Source: Lachnospiraceae bacterium (GTDB lineage Bacteria > Bacillota > Clostridia > Lachnospirales > Lachnospiraceae). From it: a DNA stretch of 61,976 bases. How positions within the stretch are numbered: position 1 is the stretch's first letter; every line of letters begins with the position of its first letter. The notes below the pieces were generated by a model. It was not told the DNA's origin. It ran no database searches and saw only the letters and a list, made by a program, of their open reading frames with translations. Location of the stretch: contig JAGAPO010000070.1 in the NCBI GenBank assembly GCA_017623215.1, forward strand, positions 1-61,976, in the 5' to 3' direction. A program made the position numbers and the translations under genes. Positions 1-8,356 of this stretch are shown here, piece after piece.

Positions 1-69
1 ACGAGACGGGATTCGAACCCGCGACCCTCGCCTTGGCAAGGCGATACTCCACCACTGAGCCACTCGTGC
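1..69 (-). tRNA. tRNA-Gly (GCC), cut by window edge
   Basis: Read on the minus strand this is a cloverleaf with acceptor GCACGAG, a GGTTCGAATCC T-arm and an anticodon stem closing the loop TTGCCAA, so the anticodon is GCC (glycine). The last bases of the acceptor 3' strand and the discriminator lie outside the window. It is identical to the complete copy just upstream and is probably co-transcribed with it. Confidence 0.93.
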
Positions 70-109
70 AATTCTGATTCTGTTATCCGGCCGCTCACCG
101 CTTCCGGTA

Positions 110-181
110 AGCACGAGACGGGATTCGAACCCGCGACCCTCGCCTTGGCAAGGCGATACTCCACCACTGAGCCACTCGTGC
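110..181 (-). tRNA. tRNA-Gly (GCC)
   Basis: Complete 72-nt cloverleaf on the minus strand with anticodon loop TTGCCAA (anticodon GCC) and discriminator U, as usual for bacterial tRNA-Gly. CCA is not encoded. It is the first of two tandem identical copies about 40 nt apart, served by the promoter at 249-277. Confidence 0.95.
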
Positions 182-248
182 ATATCCTGTCCTGCATGCG
201 AACTCCTTTCTCAAGGCGGCTGTTCAGCATTGCTTAAGGACAAGACAT

Positions 249-277
249 ATAATACCCTATAAACCAGCTTTTGTCAA
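249..277 (-). promoter_or_regulatory. Promoter of the tRNA-Gly pair
   Basis: On the minus strand TTGACA, a 17-nt spacer and TATTAT lie about 70 nt upstream of the tRNA 5' end, in AT-rich DNA. This is a near-consensus sigma-A promoter. The rest of 182-352 holds nothing else I can identify. Confidence 0.85.
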
Positions 278-352
278 CACCCAATTTCAAATTTTTTAAA
301 TATTTTTAATTGTTGTAATTATATCATCAATACCGACGATATTAACAAAATG

Positions 353-1384
353 CTACCAGGAGAACTGACAAGGCTCCCGATGATCCAACGTATCGAATCC
401 GTATCCCGACTCTCGAATCATCTGAATAATATTCGGAAGCATTCTCGCAGTCAGCTGGTTATTCATGGAATCATGCATCAGGATTACCGGCTGATTATAT
501 TTGGTATAATCCTTTTTGATATTTTTAATGATGGACTGCTCCGTCGGCGTTCCGACCGAATCCTCCGCGCTCACGTTCCAGTCATAATAAGTAAATCCTC
601 TGCGTTCCATTTCCTTGATCAGTTCTTCTTTAATTCCTTTGCAGTATTCATTATAGCTTCCCCAGGGGAATCGAAACAGAGTCGGCTTCACCCCTGTCAG
701 CTCCACCACCTGCTCATATACCTTGTGAAAATCTGCGAGAAAGCTTTCCACCGATTGGTAGATTTCCTCATACTCGTGCGAGTATGTATGGATTCCTATT
801 GTATGTCCCTCCTGCGCCATGCGCTTGAGCATCTCCTCCCCTTCCTCGTCCATCGTACTGCCCAGAATGAAAAAGGTTGCTTTAATATTCTCCTGTGCCA
901 GCGTATCCAGTATTTCTCCCGTTACACAGCTCGGACCATCATCGAAGGTCAGGTACGCTATTTTTCCGCCGGTGTTCCCTGTTCCGTTTTCCTCTTCCCC
1001 GCTGCCCGCGTATTTTTCTGCAGCAGAACCATCAGCCCCCTCATCCGGCCGATCCCCTTCCTCCGGATTGGCTTTGCTGTCCACAACCTCCTTCGATACA
1101 TACATATCCGGATACCATTCCGTATAGTGCCCCGTTGGATAGACCGTCTCTCCTGCCGTCTCTGCCGCTGAGAGCTCTGTCCCCTCCCCTGCTTCCGCAA
1201 TGTTCTCCCTTCCCGCTGCAGCTGTCATCATCGCCGCTGTCTCTCCCGCAGCCTGACCGCCCTCCTTTTCCAGACACACCAGCCGAGTAACCAGCAGCGC
1301 AAGAACCAGCGTCATCACCGCTATTACTCGATTCATTCTTTGATTCTTTTTGCCCGCCTCGCATTGTTTCCTTCTATTATTCAT
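353..1384 (-). CDS. Membrane-anchored polysaccharide deacetylase (NodB domain)
   Basis: A 343-residue protein with one N-terminal membrane segment (about 18-36), a Gly/Glu/Ala-rich linker to about 140 and a C-terminal NodB homology domain. The metal and catalytic motifs are visible: FDDGP (Asp148, Asp149), HTYSH (His199, His203) and a RFPWGS motif. Enzymes of this family remove N-acetyl groups from peptidoglycan or other surface glycans outside the membrane; the substrate here is unknown. I chose the start at 1384 because GGAG lies upstream at suitable spacing. An earlier in-frame Met at 1438 is possible but would lie in the upstream gene's terminator. The Shine-Dalgarno is itself within that terminator hairpin. 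Confidence 0.85.
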   Translation of the reverse strand: MNNRRKQCEAGKKNQRMNRVIAVMTLVLALLVTRLVCLEKEGGQAAGETAAMMTAAAGRENIAEAGEGTELSAAETAGETVYPTGHYTEWYPDMYVSKEVVDSKANPEEGDRPDEGADGSAAEKYAGSGEEENGTGNTGGKIAYLTFDDGPSCVTGEILDTLAQENIKATFFILGSTMDEEGEEMLKRMAQEGHTIGIHTYSHEYEEIYQSVESFLADFHKVYEQVVELTGVKPTLFRFPWGSYNEYCKGIKEELIKEMERRGFTYYDWNVSAEDSVGTPTEQSIIKNIKKDYTKYNQPVILMHDSMNNQLTARMLPNIIQMIRESGYGFDTLDHREPCQFSW

Positions 1385-1393
1385 ATGAAAAGA

Positions 1394-1428
1394 GCTCCGC
1401 ATATGCTTTCTAACAACATATGCGGAGC
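1394..1428 (-). terminator. Terminator after the epimerase gene, overlapping the next SD
   Basis: A perfect 12-bp inverted repeat (GCTCCGCATATG and its complement, 11-nt loop) is followed on the minus strand by a T-rich stretch. It lies 22 nt after the stop of the gene ending at 1450. Its downstream arm contains the GGAG used by the deacetylase gene. Confidence 0.75.
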
Positions 1429-1449
1429 CGCTTAACAATATACTTTTTC

Positions 1450-2298
1450 TTATTTGAGACGATTCAGGATCGCCATCAGCGCTTCGTGTGCAAGCGTAAA
1501 TGCAGCCTCTCCATCCGTCATTCCCTTTTTCTCCGGATTCTCCTCCAGATTCTTCAATCCCTCGAACGCCGTCAGGTGCGGCTCAAGGCTCAGGAAACCC
1601 TTGAAACCGGATTCCTTTAACATCCCGAGAATCTCCTCCACATGGCCGTCACCCTGTCCGGCAGGCACTACTGCACCGCTTTCCATTCCGGCATCTTTGA
1701 TATGAATGTACTCAATATAAGGCTTCAGCGCCTCATAAGCAGCAAGCGTCTCCTGTTTGCACTGGACAAAATTCGCGAAGTCAAAGGTGCACCGGAAATT
1801 CTTCCCGTACAGCTCCTTCATCAGATCCAGGCAGCGGTCCGCGTTATCTCCGTAGATTCCCTTCTCGTTCTCATGCAGCAAAATCACATTCTCTTGAGCC
1901 GCATACGCAGCAAGACGTCTAAGGCGGCTCAGCACCTCGTCTCTGACCGCTTCCGGCTTATCCTCTTTCATATAAAAGCTGAACATGCGGATATACGGTG
2001 CCTCAAAGAACTTCGCAAGCTCCACTACGTGCTTGAACTTCTCAAAATGCGGCTCAAAATCCTCTCTGATTCCTATCTTTCCGATCGGAGATCCGATCGC
2101 GGACACCTTCACGCCCGCCGCGTCAAGCTTCTGCTTTAACTTTGCTGCTTCTTCCAGAGTATAGGAATCCACGCCCTTTCCGTACGCGCCCCGCAGTTCG
2201 ATGTGAGTTATTCCAAGGCGGGTTACCACCGCCAGCTGTTTGTCAAAATCCTTGTCGATCTCATCCGCAAATCCGGATATTGTATAAAATGGTTCCAT
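1450..2298 (-). CDS. Sugar phosphate isomerase/epimerase (xylose isomerase-like TIM barrel)
   Basis: A 282-residue cytosolic protein of the AP-endonuclease-2/xylose-isomerase-like barrel family, with characteristic segments such as HIELR near the N-terminus, LLHENEKGIYGD, FDFANF, YIHIKDA and LSLEPHL, which carry the acidic and His metal ligands. Members isomerise or epimerise sugars or inositol derivatives. The start at 2298 follows GGAGG with an 11-nt spacer; the open frame continues upstream without a better site. The neighbouring Gfo/Idh oxidoreductase starts its coding 124 nt upstream in the same direction, so the pair probably handles one sugar or inositol-like substrate. The exact substrate cannot be told. 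Confidence 0.82.
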   Translation of the reverse strand: MEPFYTISGFADEIDKDFDKQLAVVTRLGITHIELRGAYGKGVDSYTLEEAAKLKQKLDAAGVKVSAIGSPIGKIGIREDFEPHFEKFKHVVELAKFFEAPYIRMFSFYMKEDKPEAVRDEVLSRLRRLAAYAAQENVILLHENEKGIYGDNADRCLDLMKELYGKNFRCTFDFANFVQCKQETLAAYEALKPYIEYIHIKDAGMESGAVVPAGQGDGHVEEILGMLKESGFKGFLSLEPHLTAFEGLKNLEENPEKKGMTDGEAAFTLAHEALMAILNRLK

Positions 2299-2422
2299 GT
2301 CAACCGTATCCTCCTTACTGTTCCCCGATGTTCCCTCTTCCGGCTGCCTGTCAGGCACCGTCATGCAGATACCCGGCAAGCTTTCATCCGCGCTTCTTTC
2401 TAACTTTGCTTGGCCTATTGCC

Positions 2423-3592
2423 TCAGCTCTTCGCTCCCTCGTAGCTTCCTCTCGTATCGAAATGAACCGCTTCCCCGGTCTTAATCTTGGAAGTCGCCCT
2501 CTTCTTATTCAGCTCCTCCAGGAACTGATCTTCATCAACCGGAATGGATACCACCTTGCCGGTCCATGCGGACAGATGAATCGCATTGGATATGGACAGT
2601 CCTCTGATACCCTCAACGCCCTCCGCAACCAGTGGAGTACCGTGCAGAATCTTTCCCGCGAATGCGTTCAGAACACTGACATGACCGTAACCAGGCTCCG
2701 GAAGCTCAACCTCCACATACTTTCCCTCCGGGGCTTTAAAGCCATTCTTAACGGTGAAACAATGCTCTCTCTCGTTCACTTCCAGCTCATATACGGACAG
2801 CGTATCATTCTCACATACGATCTTTGCCTTCTCCAGATCAACCTCAAAACGGTTCGTACCGGGAGCATCGCCGGTAGACGTAATGAATACGCCGGTTGCG
2901 CCGTTCTCGAACTCCATGTACGCAGTAACATCATCCTCAACCTCGATGTTATGCCATTTTCCATTATGTGCAAAGCCCTGAACCCGAACCGGAAGGCCGC
3001 AGATCCACTGCAGCAGATCGAGGTTATGCGGACACTGATTCAGTAGAACTCCGCCGCCCTCGCCGTCCCAGGTTGCGCGCCAGCTACCGGAATCATAATA
3101 GGACTGCGCACGATACCAGTTCGTAATCAGCCAGTTCACACGCTTAATCTGGCCGTACTGTCCGCTTTGAACCAGCTCATGCATCTTACGGTATACCGCA
3201 TTGGTTCTCTGATTGAACATCATACCGAATACAAGGCCGCTCTTCTCAGCCACCTCATTCATCTCACGCACCTGCTTCGTGTATACACCTGCAGGCTTCT
3301 CGCTCATAACGTGCTGTCCCTTGCCAAACGCACGAATCGCAAGCATCGGATGATCATAATGAGGAACTGCAATCAGAACTGCGTCACAGATGCAGGAATC
3401 GATCAGCTCATCCCCGCTTTCGAAAATTACTGTACTCTCCGGGCAATGCTCCTTTGCCCACTCTCTGCGCTTCGGATCCAGATCCGCAACCGCAGTCAGC
3501 TCCACCTCCGGGCACTTTCCGGCCATAATATTCTTCGCATGACCGGTCCCCATATTACCAACACCAATAATACCAAGCTTTACCTTATCCAT
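2423..3592 (-). CDS. Gfo/Idh/MocA-family NAD(P)-dependent oxidoreductase
   Basis: A 389-residue two-domain oxidoreductase. The Rossmann fold begins at residue 6 with GIIGVGNMG, the family EKPAG motif carries the conserved Lys, and the C-terminal alpha/beta domain contains a CPHNLDLLQW segment with the catalytic-type His. Such enzymes oxidise or reduce sugars, inositols or their derivatives. The start at 3592 follows GGAGG at 5 nt; an in-frame extension to 3676 lacks a ribosome binding site. It is the first gene of a likely two-gene unit with the isomerase at 1450-2298. A palindrome between its putative promoter elements suggests repressor control. Confidence 0.87.
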   Translation of the reverse strand: MDKVKLGIIGVGNMGTGHAKNIMAGKCPEVELTAVADLDPKRREWAKEHCPESTVIFESGDELIDSCICDAVLIAVPHYDHPMLAIRAFGKGQHVMSEKPAGVYTKQVREMNEVAEKSGLVFGMMFNQRTNAVYRKMHELVQSGQYGQIKRVNWLITNWYRAQSYYDSGSWRATWDGEGGGVLLNQCPHNLDLLQWICGLPVRVQGFAHNGKWHNIEVEDDVTAYMEFENGATGVFITSTGDAPGTNRFEVDLEKAKIVCENDTLSVYELEVNEREHCFTVKNGFKAPEGKYVEVELPEPGYGHVSVLNAFAGKILHGTPLVAEGVEGIRGLSISNAIHLSAWTGKVVSIPVDEDQFLEELNKKRATSKIKTGEAVHFDTRGSYEGAKS

Positions 3593-3696
3593 AATAACCT
3601 CCGTTCTTTCAGAAACGCCTAAATCCCGTTCGCCGGTATGATCCACATCCTGAAAAATATCCTGAAATGCAGCCATCTTCGGGCCTTTCTCTAAAA

Positions 3697-3722
3697 ATTA
3701 TAGCACATTACAGTGGCACTGT
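3697..3722 (-). promoter_or_regulatory. Candidate -10 and operator palindrome upstream of the oxidoreductase
   Basis: On the minus strand TATAAT lies at 3697-3702, preceded 7 bp upstream by the perfect odd palindrome ACAGTGCCACTGT (3710-3722). No convincing -35 is present. The palindrome would sit under RNA polymerase, so a repressor site is plausible. The rest of the 3593-3947 gap is AT-rich and holds only the hairpin noted separately. Confidence 0.4.
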
Positions 3723-3848
3723 CCTATAGTTCCATATTATAAAAGAATCTTCGAAAATTTCCATTGTAAAAGCCGTCAAAACTATTGCAAATATAGCGAT
3801 TCGAAGGTTTTAAAAGGCTTGCTGATGAATCCTTCGCATTTTAAACAC

Positions 3849-3932
3849 AAAAAACCACCCGCTGATCTTTAACTGACAACGGTCGGCTTTCTATCTCTCT
3901 ATTCTTATGATTTCACTCACCTTGCGGTGGTT
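3849..3932 (-). terminator. Possible long-stem terminator of ilvE
   Basis: Downstream of the ilvE stop, AACCACCGC (3924-3932) can pair with GCGGGTGGTT (3853-3862), with one bulged G and a loop of about 60 nt, followed by a run of T on the minus strand. The long loop makes the call uncertain, but the T-run directly after the GC-rich arm is terminator-like. Confidence 0.4.
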
Positions 3933-3947
3933 GTTCTTTCCTGGCGA

Positions 3948-5018
3948 TTACTCTACCTCTACGCTCCAGCCATGCTCTTCCTTAATTCTGCCGAGCTGAA
4001 TTCCGGTAATGGTATCGTAGAACTTCTGGCTGTAAGGTCCGATTCCGCCGTCCTGAACCTTCATGATGTGGTTCTCCCAACGCAGCTGACCAACCGGAGA
4101 AATTACGGCCGCCGTACCGGTTCCGAATACTTCCTCGAGAGTTCCGTTCTGGTGAGCCTCGAAAATCTCGTCGATCGAGATTCTTCTCTCCTCAACCGGA
4201 ACGCCCCAGTCCTTACACAGCTGGATAACCGAATCTCTCGTAACGCCGGGAAGAATACTTCCGTTCAGCATAGGAGTAATAACGGTTCCATTGATCTTGA
4301 AGAAAATATTCATCGCACCGACTTCCTCGATGTACTTTCTCTCTACGCCGTCCAGCCAGAGCACCTGCGAATATCCCTCGTCATGAGCCTTAACCTGGGA
4401 ACGAAGCGATGCAACATAGTTGCCGCCGGTCTTTGCCTCACCGATACCGCCTCTGACCGCTCTTACATACTCATCCTCAATCCAGATCTTAACCGGGTTC
4501 AGGCCTTCCGGATAATAAGCACCTACCGGGGAGAGAATGATGCAGAAGATATAAGTATCAGAAGGACGAACGCCAAGGAACGGGTCCGTTGCGATAATGA
4601 ACGGACGGATATACAAGGAAGTTCCCGGCTTGGTTGGAATCCAGGCTTCATCCACCTTAACAACGGCCTTAATTGCCTGCAGGAAATCCTCCTCCGGAAT
4701 CTCCGGGATGCAGATTCTGCGGTTCGTCTTATTCGCACGCCAGATATTCTTGTCAGGGCGGAATAATAAGGTTCTTCCGTCATCTGCCTTATAAGCCTTT
4801 AAGCCCTCGAACATCTCCTGTCCATAATGGAATACCATTGAGGACGGATCTAACGAGAACGGTCCGTAAGGAACGATTCTTGCATCGTGCCAGCCCTTTC
4901 CGGTCTCATAATTCATAACAAACATATGATCGGTAAAAATAGTACCGAACTTCAACGGATTCTCAGGTCCGGGAATCTGCTTGGGTGTTGTTGTCTTGGT
5001 AATCTTGATATCTAACAT
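3948..5018 (-). CDS. ilvE: Branched-chain amino acid aminotransferase
   Basis: A 356-residue class IV PLP aminotransferase of the eukaryotic-like/Bacillus long BCAT type. It transfers amino groups between glutamate and the keto acids of Leu, Ile and Val. Visible motifs include FHYGQEMFEGLKAY, the Schiff-base lysine in EAKTGGNY (Lys196), VLWLDGVERKYIEEVGAMN and the cofactor phosphate segment GTGTAAVISP. Start 5018 follows GGAGG with a 7-nt spacer; the frame extends upstream to 5147 without support. It has its own promoter at 5172-5200 just after folA. I see no T-box or leader attenuator, so any amino-acid control is not evident. Confidence 0.95.
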   Translation of the reverse strand: MLDIKITKTTTPKQIPGPENPLKFGTIFTDHMFVMNYETGKGWHDARIVPYGPFSLDPSSMVFHYGQEMFEGLKAYKADDGRTLLFRPDKNIWRANKTNRRICIPEIPEEDFLQAIKAVVKVDEAWIPTKPGTSLYIRPFIIATDPFLGVRPSDTYIFCIILSPVGAYYPEGLNPVKIWIEDEYVRAVRGGIGEAKTGGNYVASLRSQVKAHDEGYSQVLWLDGVERKYIEEVGAMNIFFKINGTVITPMLNGSILPGVTRDSVIQLCKDWGVPVEERRISIDEIFEAHQNGTLEEVFGTGTAAVISPVGQLRWENHIMKVQDGGIGPYSQKFYDTITGIQLGRIKEEHGWSVEVE

Positions 5019-5171
5019 AGTTATCCTCCATTCCTTCCGGCTCTGCAAACTGCACCCCAGGCACAATCTGCTGTCTGAAACCAGCCGTCTTACCGCCTGA
5101 TCTTCAAACTGCCTTTTTTCTGTCAACTCACTGCGCCGCATTACCATAACGCATAGAATTATTTTAGTATT

Positions 5172-5200
5172 ATATTAGTCTCCTGTATCGGATTTTTCAA
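5172..5200 (-). promoter_or_regulatory. ilvE promoter
   Basis: Minus-strand TTGAAA, a 17-nt spacer and TAATAT, located 154 nt upstream of the ilvE start in the short gap after folA. Confidence 0.65.
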
Positions 5201-5270
5201 GTATTTTTTTCAAGTTTGTGCATATTTTCCGCAATTACCTCCGGCGCTGCCCAAATCATCTCTATTCGCT

Positions 5271-5771
5271 TCATTCCCTGGATGATTTCCGCACATATTT
5301 TCGGAAATAATATTCCAAATCGTAATAAGTATGCTCATCCGACTCTTCCACCAGCTCCCAATCCTCCCTCTCATCCAGATTCGGAAAATAAGTATCTGCC
5401 TCATAGGCAAAATCAATCCACGTCACATGCGCCGTATTACAATAAGGAAGAAACTGCCGATACACGCTCTCGCCTCCGATGCAATAGATATCCTCATCCG
5501 CATATCCTGCTGCTGCCTCGAGCGCCTCCTTAACACTGTGAACCACCACCGCACCCCTCGCAGCATAATCCTTCTGCCGTGTCAGCACAATATTCAGCCT
5601 GCCCGCAAGCGGCTGTCCGGCCGGAAGGCTCTCAAGCGTCGTGCGCCCCATAATAATAACCTTTCCCATCGTCTCCTGACGGAACAGCTTCATATCATAC
5701 GGAATCCGGACCAAAAGCTGTCTTTTATATCCAATCGCCCAATTCTTATCCGCCGCTACTATAATATTCAT
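5271..5771 (-). CDS. folA: Dihydrofolate reductase
   Basis: A 166-residue protein of normal family length that reduces dihydrofolate to tetrahydrofolate with NADPH. The sequence starts MNIIVAADKNWAIG, has the catalytic acidic residue Asp26 in PYDMKLF, the NADPH-binding GRTTLES segment and the CIGGESVY motif near residue 100. Start 5771 follows GGAGG with a 6-nt spacer. It lies 18 nt downstream of the coiled-coil gene and is probably co-transcribed with it; thymidylate synthase is not in this window. Confidence 0.96.
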   Translation of the reverse strand: MNIIVAADKNWAIGYKRQLLVRIPYDMKLFRQETMGKVIIMGRTTLESLPAGQPLAGRLNIVLTRQKDYAARGAVVVHSVKEALEAAAGYADEDIYCIGGESVYRQFLPYCNTAHVTWIDFAYEADTYFPNLDEREDWELVEESDEHTYYDLEYYFRKYVRKSSRE

Positions 5772-5789
5772 AATTAACCTCCCTCTTCT

Positions 5790-6668
5790 TTACTCTTTCC
5801 TCTTTTCCTCCGCTTTTTTCAGACGACCCTTCAGTTCTGCAAGCAGTCTTTCCATCTTCCCAAGGGAAACATCCATTTCGGAGATATTATGCTCTATCTT
5901 CTCTCTCACGCCCAAATCCGTGAAAATATTATCGAACCAGATATCGATCGCTTTTGTCGTCGTATCAATGCTGTCAACCTGAGCCTGATACACCATTCCC
6001 ACATCTTTCAATTCCCGCTGCAGCTGTTTGGATGCAGCGGAAAGCTCGGCAGAAAGCGATTCCGCCTGATCAATATTATCGTATTTTAAAAGATCTCCGA
6101 TCAGGCCGCCATAGAAGAACGTATCATAAGTCGCCCAGCCTTTTGCGCTGGCGTAGGCAGATTTTACCTGATTGATCAGCCGGATCACGCGCTCGGCCGC
6201 TGCAACAGCCTCCTTCAGCTCTTTAATCTCCCGCTCAATCTCCTGAAGCCGCTCCTGTCTCTCCTGTACGGCTTCGCCCGCCTCCGGATAATTCACAAGC
6301 TCCTCGTACAATTGATCCAGCTCTGCCTCCCCCCGACGGGCACGGTTATTGGATGCATCGCGTTCCCGCTTTAATTCTTCGATCTCGACATCCTTCGCAT
6401 CATATTTCAGCTTCGCCTCTATGTATTCGCGGTACTCTTTCTCATATGACTCATCATAACTGCCGGAAATCTTTTTCAACAGGCTTCCGAACGACAGCTT
6501 TGTCAAAGCATCGACATCCCGCTTCTGCCGGTACATCTCATCGCACAACTCTTCCAATTCTTCTTTCTGCTTCTCTATCGCCTGCTCGGCTCGAATTGCT
6601 TTGCGTTTGGCAAGGGATATCTCTTCGTGAATTTCGGCTATTTTAGCGGTGATTTCCTGATAAGTCAT
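5790..6668 (-). CDS. Coiled-coil protein of unknown function
   Basis: A 292-residue soluble protein, almost entirely heptad-rich and charged: a long coiled coil from residue 1 to about 50, another from about 85 to 170, then a more globular stretch (SAYASAKGWATYDTFFYGGLIGDLLKYDN) and a final coiled coil. It has no signal peptide or membrane segment. Start 6668 follows GGAGG at 8 nt. Its 5' leader holds the compact structured RNA at 6689-6911, which ends about 15 nt before the ribosome binding site, so the RNA could control this gene. I recognise no named family. Confidence 0.75.
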   Translation of the reverse strand: MTYQEITAKIAEIHEEISLAKRKAIRAEQAIEKQKEELEELCDEMYRQKRDVDALTKLSFGSLLKKISGSYDESYEKEYREYIEAKLKYDAKDVEIEELKRERDASNNRARRGEAELDQLYEELVNYPEAGEAVQERQERLQEIEREIKELKEAVAAAERVIRLINQVKSAYASAKGWATYDTFFYGGLIGDLLKYDNIDQAESLSAELSAASKQLQRELKDVGMVYQAQVDSIDTTTKAIDIWFDNIFTDLGVREKIEHNISEMDVSLGKMERLLAELKGRLKKAEEKRKE

Positions 6669-6688
6669 GAATCTGTCCTCCTTTTTCT

Positions 6689-6911
6689 GATTGGCTTCCT
6701 AAGTGGGCGGCAAAGATTACCGCCGCAGGTAAGGCGTCCCATTCTCTCCCTGCCCCATGCCGCTTTCAACCGGACATGGTCATCGTCACACGGCTTCTGA
6801 GACAACACAGCCCCGTTGAGAGCCTCCCTGTTCAGACACGGCCTTTCGCAAGAACCAGCCATCGTCTGAATCGGGTACTCTCAACGGGGCGTCCGTCATT
6901 CACCGCCAACC
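6689..6911 (-). ncRNA. Unidentified structured RNA or leader element
   Basis: On the minus strand between hflX and the coiled-coil gene, a closing helix (6905-6911 with 6689-6695) encloses several perfect helices. These are a 13-bp stem (6878-6890/6810-6822) with a nested 7-bp stem (6864-6870/6831-6837), a hairpin at 6755-6779 (CCATG/CATGG plus CCG/CGG), GCAGG/CCTGC (6749-6753/6725-6729) and GGCGG/CCGCC (6720-6724/6706-6710). I do not recognise RNase P, tmRNA, SRP, T-box or a named riboswitch. It may be a cis-acting leader or a processed small RNA. Confidence 0.65.
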
Positions 6912-6930
6912 CCACTCTCACAATCCCGAA

Positions 6931-8190
6931 TCAAAACAAATACTTCTGAAAAACATCCCGCGGAACATAAGCCTCCACAAAGATCCCATCCTCCCGATAC
7001 TCCTCCGTCAGAAGCTGGCCATATTTGCGGATCATCTGAATATCTCCCGCCTTCTCATAAGGGAATGTCCTCTGCACAAATATCTTGCTTGCCCTCAGAA
7101 TCTCCTCAATCGCCGCCAACAGCTCCTCCGTTCCTTCTCCGGTCCTTGCCGAAATCTTCACCGTCTTATCGGCCTTAAAATCGCGCAGAGTCTGAGCATC
7201 CGTCAGAAGATCCTGCTTATTCCACACCGTAATAATCGGCTTCTCCTTAATATCCAGCTGTTTTAACGTCTCATATACGACATACATCTGCTGCTCCAGC
7301 ACAGGACTTGCGCTGTCCACGACATGTAGAATGATATCTGCGTACTTTGCCTCCTCCAGCGTACTTCGGAAGGCGTCAATCAGATGATGCGGAAGCTTGC
7401 GGATGAATCCGACCGTATCCGTAAGCAGTACCTTCTGCCCGCTCGCAAGCGTCAGGCCCCTTGTCGTCGGATCAAGAGTTGCGAACAGCTTGTCCTCCTC
7501 CAGCACGCCGGCCCCCGTCAAATAATTCAAAAGGGTCGATTTGCCCGCGTTGGTATAACCTACGATCGCCGCGACCGGAATACGATTCTTCTCCCGGAGT
7601 GCTCTTGTCGTCTCACGTGTGGACACCACATCCGCCAGTTCCTTTTTCAGCTGAGAGATTCGCTCTCTGATCACACGGCGATCCACCTCCAGCTTCTTCT
7701 CACCGGGACCTCTCGTTCCGATTCCGCCGCCGAGTCTCGACAGCTCGGACCCCTTTCCAATGAGCCTTGTGGAACGGTAGCGCAGCTGCGCAAGCTCAAC
7801 CTGTATCTTTCCTTCTCTCGTAGACGCTCTCTGCGCGAAAATATCCAGGATTACCATGGTTCGATCCATGACCTTCAGCGCAAGCGCATCCTCCAGATTT
7901 CGCATCTGGGCCGGGGACAGTTCATCGTCGCAGACGATTCCCGTCGCGTCAAGCTCGGCTGCAAGCGCGGCGACCTCGTCGATCTTGCCCTTGCCGATAT
8001 ACGTTCCGGGGTGTACATTTTCCCGGTTCTGGATGGTTCGTCCCACCGTTGCGGCTCCCGCAGTCGAGACCAGATCCGCAAGCTCGTCCAGCGATTCCTC
8101 CGTATCATCATAGGCATTCACCGCAACGCCGACCAGAATAACCCTCTCCTGTCTCTCCCGTTCTGCCTGTATATCTATTAAGTCTGACAT
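6931..8190 (-). CDS. hflX: Ribosome-associated GTPase HflX
   Basis: A 419-residue OBG/HflX-superfamily GTPase. The N-terminal HflX domain contains GTYIGKGKIDE and the GTRGPGEKKLE motif, a helical linker follows, and the G domain starts at G1 GYTNAGKST (211-219) with DTVG (G3) and NKQD (G4). HflX binds the 50S subunit and rescues or splits stalled ribosomes, especially under stress. Start 8190 is preceded only by a weak GAGGG. A short GC hairpin (GCCGC/GCGGC) lies just upstream of the site. Downstream lies the structured RNA at 6689-6911. Confidence 0.94.
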   Translation of the reverse strand: MSDLIDIQAERERQERVILVGVAVNAYDDTEESLDELADLVSTAGAATVGRTIQNRENVHPGTYIGKGKIDEVAALAAELDATGIVCDDELSPAQMRNLEDALALKVMDRTMVILDIFAQRASTREGKIQVELAQLRYRSTRLIGKGSELSRLGGGIGTRGPGEKKLEVDRRVIRERISQLKKELADVVSTRETTRALREKNRIPVAAIVGYTNAGKSTLLNYLTGAGVLEEDKLFATLDPTTRGLTLASGQKVLLTDTVGFIRKLPHHLIDAFRSTLEEAKYADIILHVVDSASPVLEQQMYVVYETLKQLDIKEKPIITVWNKQDLLTDAQTLRDFKADKTVKISARTGEGTEELLAAIEEILRASKIFVQRTFPYEKAGDIQMIRKYGQLLTEEYREDGIFVEAYVPRDVFQKYLF

Positions 8191-8242
8191 ATACCCTCAC
8201 AATTCCGCCGCCTCTTGCGGCCTGATTCTTCCATTCTAACTA

Positions 8243-8256
8243 ACATGCCGGAGCGT
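8243..8256. repeat. Dispersed intergenic 14-mer, copy 1
   Basis: ACATGCCGGAGCGT occurs here and again at 45302-45315, both times in intergenic DNA rich in short GC hairpins. The same gap (8191-8356) also contains GCGCG/CGCGC and GCACCG/CGGTGC hairpins after the TPR gene. No other feature is seen in it. Confidence 0.5.
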
Positions 8257-8356
8257 CCCTGCGCGAAGGCCGCGCACTTTTACGCCATCCTGCAAGCCTG
8301 TCCCGAAGGCACCGCTTTCCCGGTGCGAACGTTCCTTAATATGCTGCAAAAGCACT

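Noticed and set aside
5889..6175. Plus-strand frames inside the coiled-coil gene
   Set aside because: Complement of a highly biased coiled-coil coding sequence.
6665..6862. 65-codon minus-strand frame in the structured RNA region
   Set aside because: Its sequence is imposed by the paired stems, it overlaps the next gene start and shows no motif; RNA structure explains the region better.
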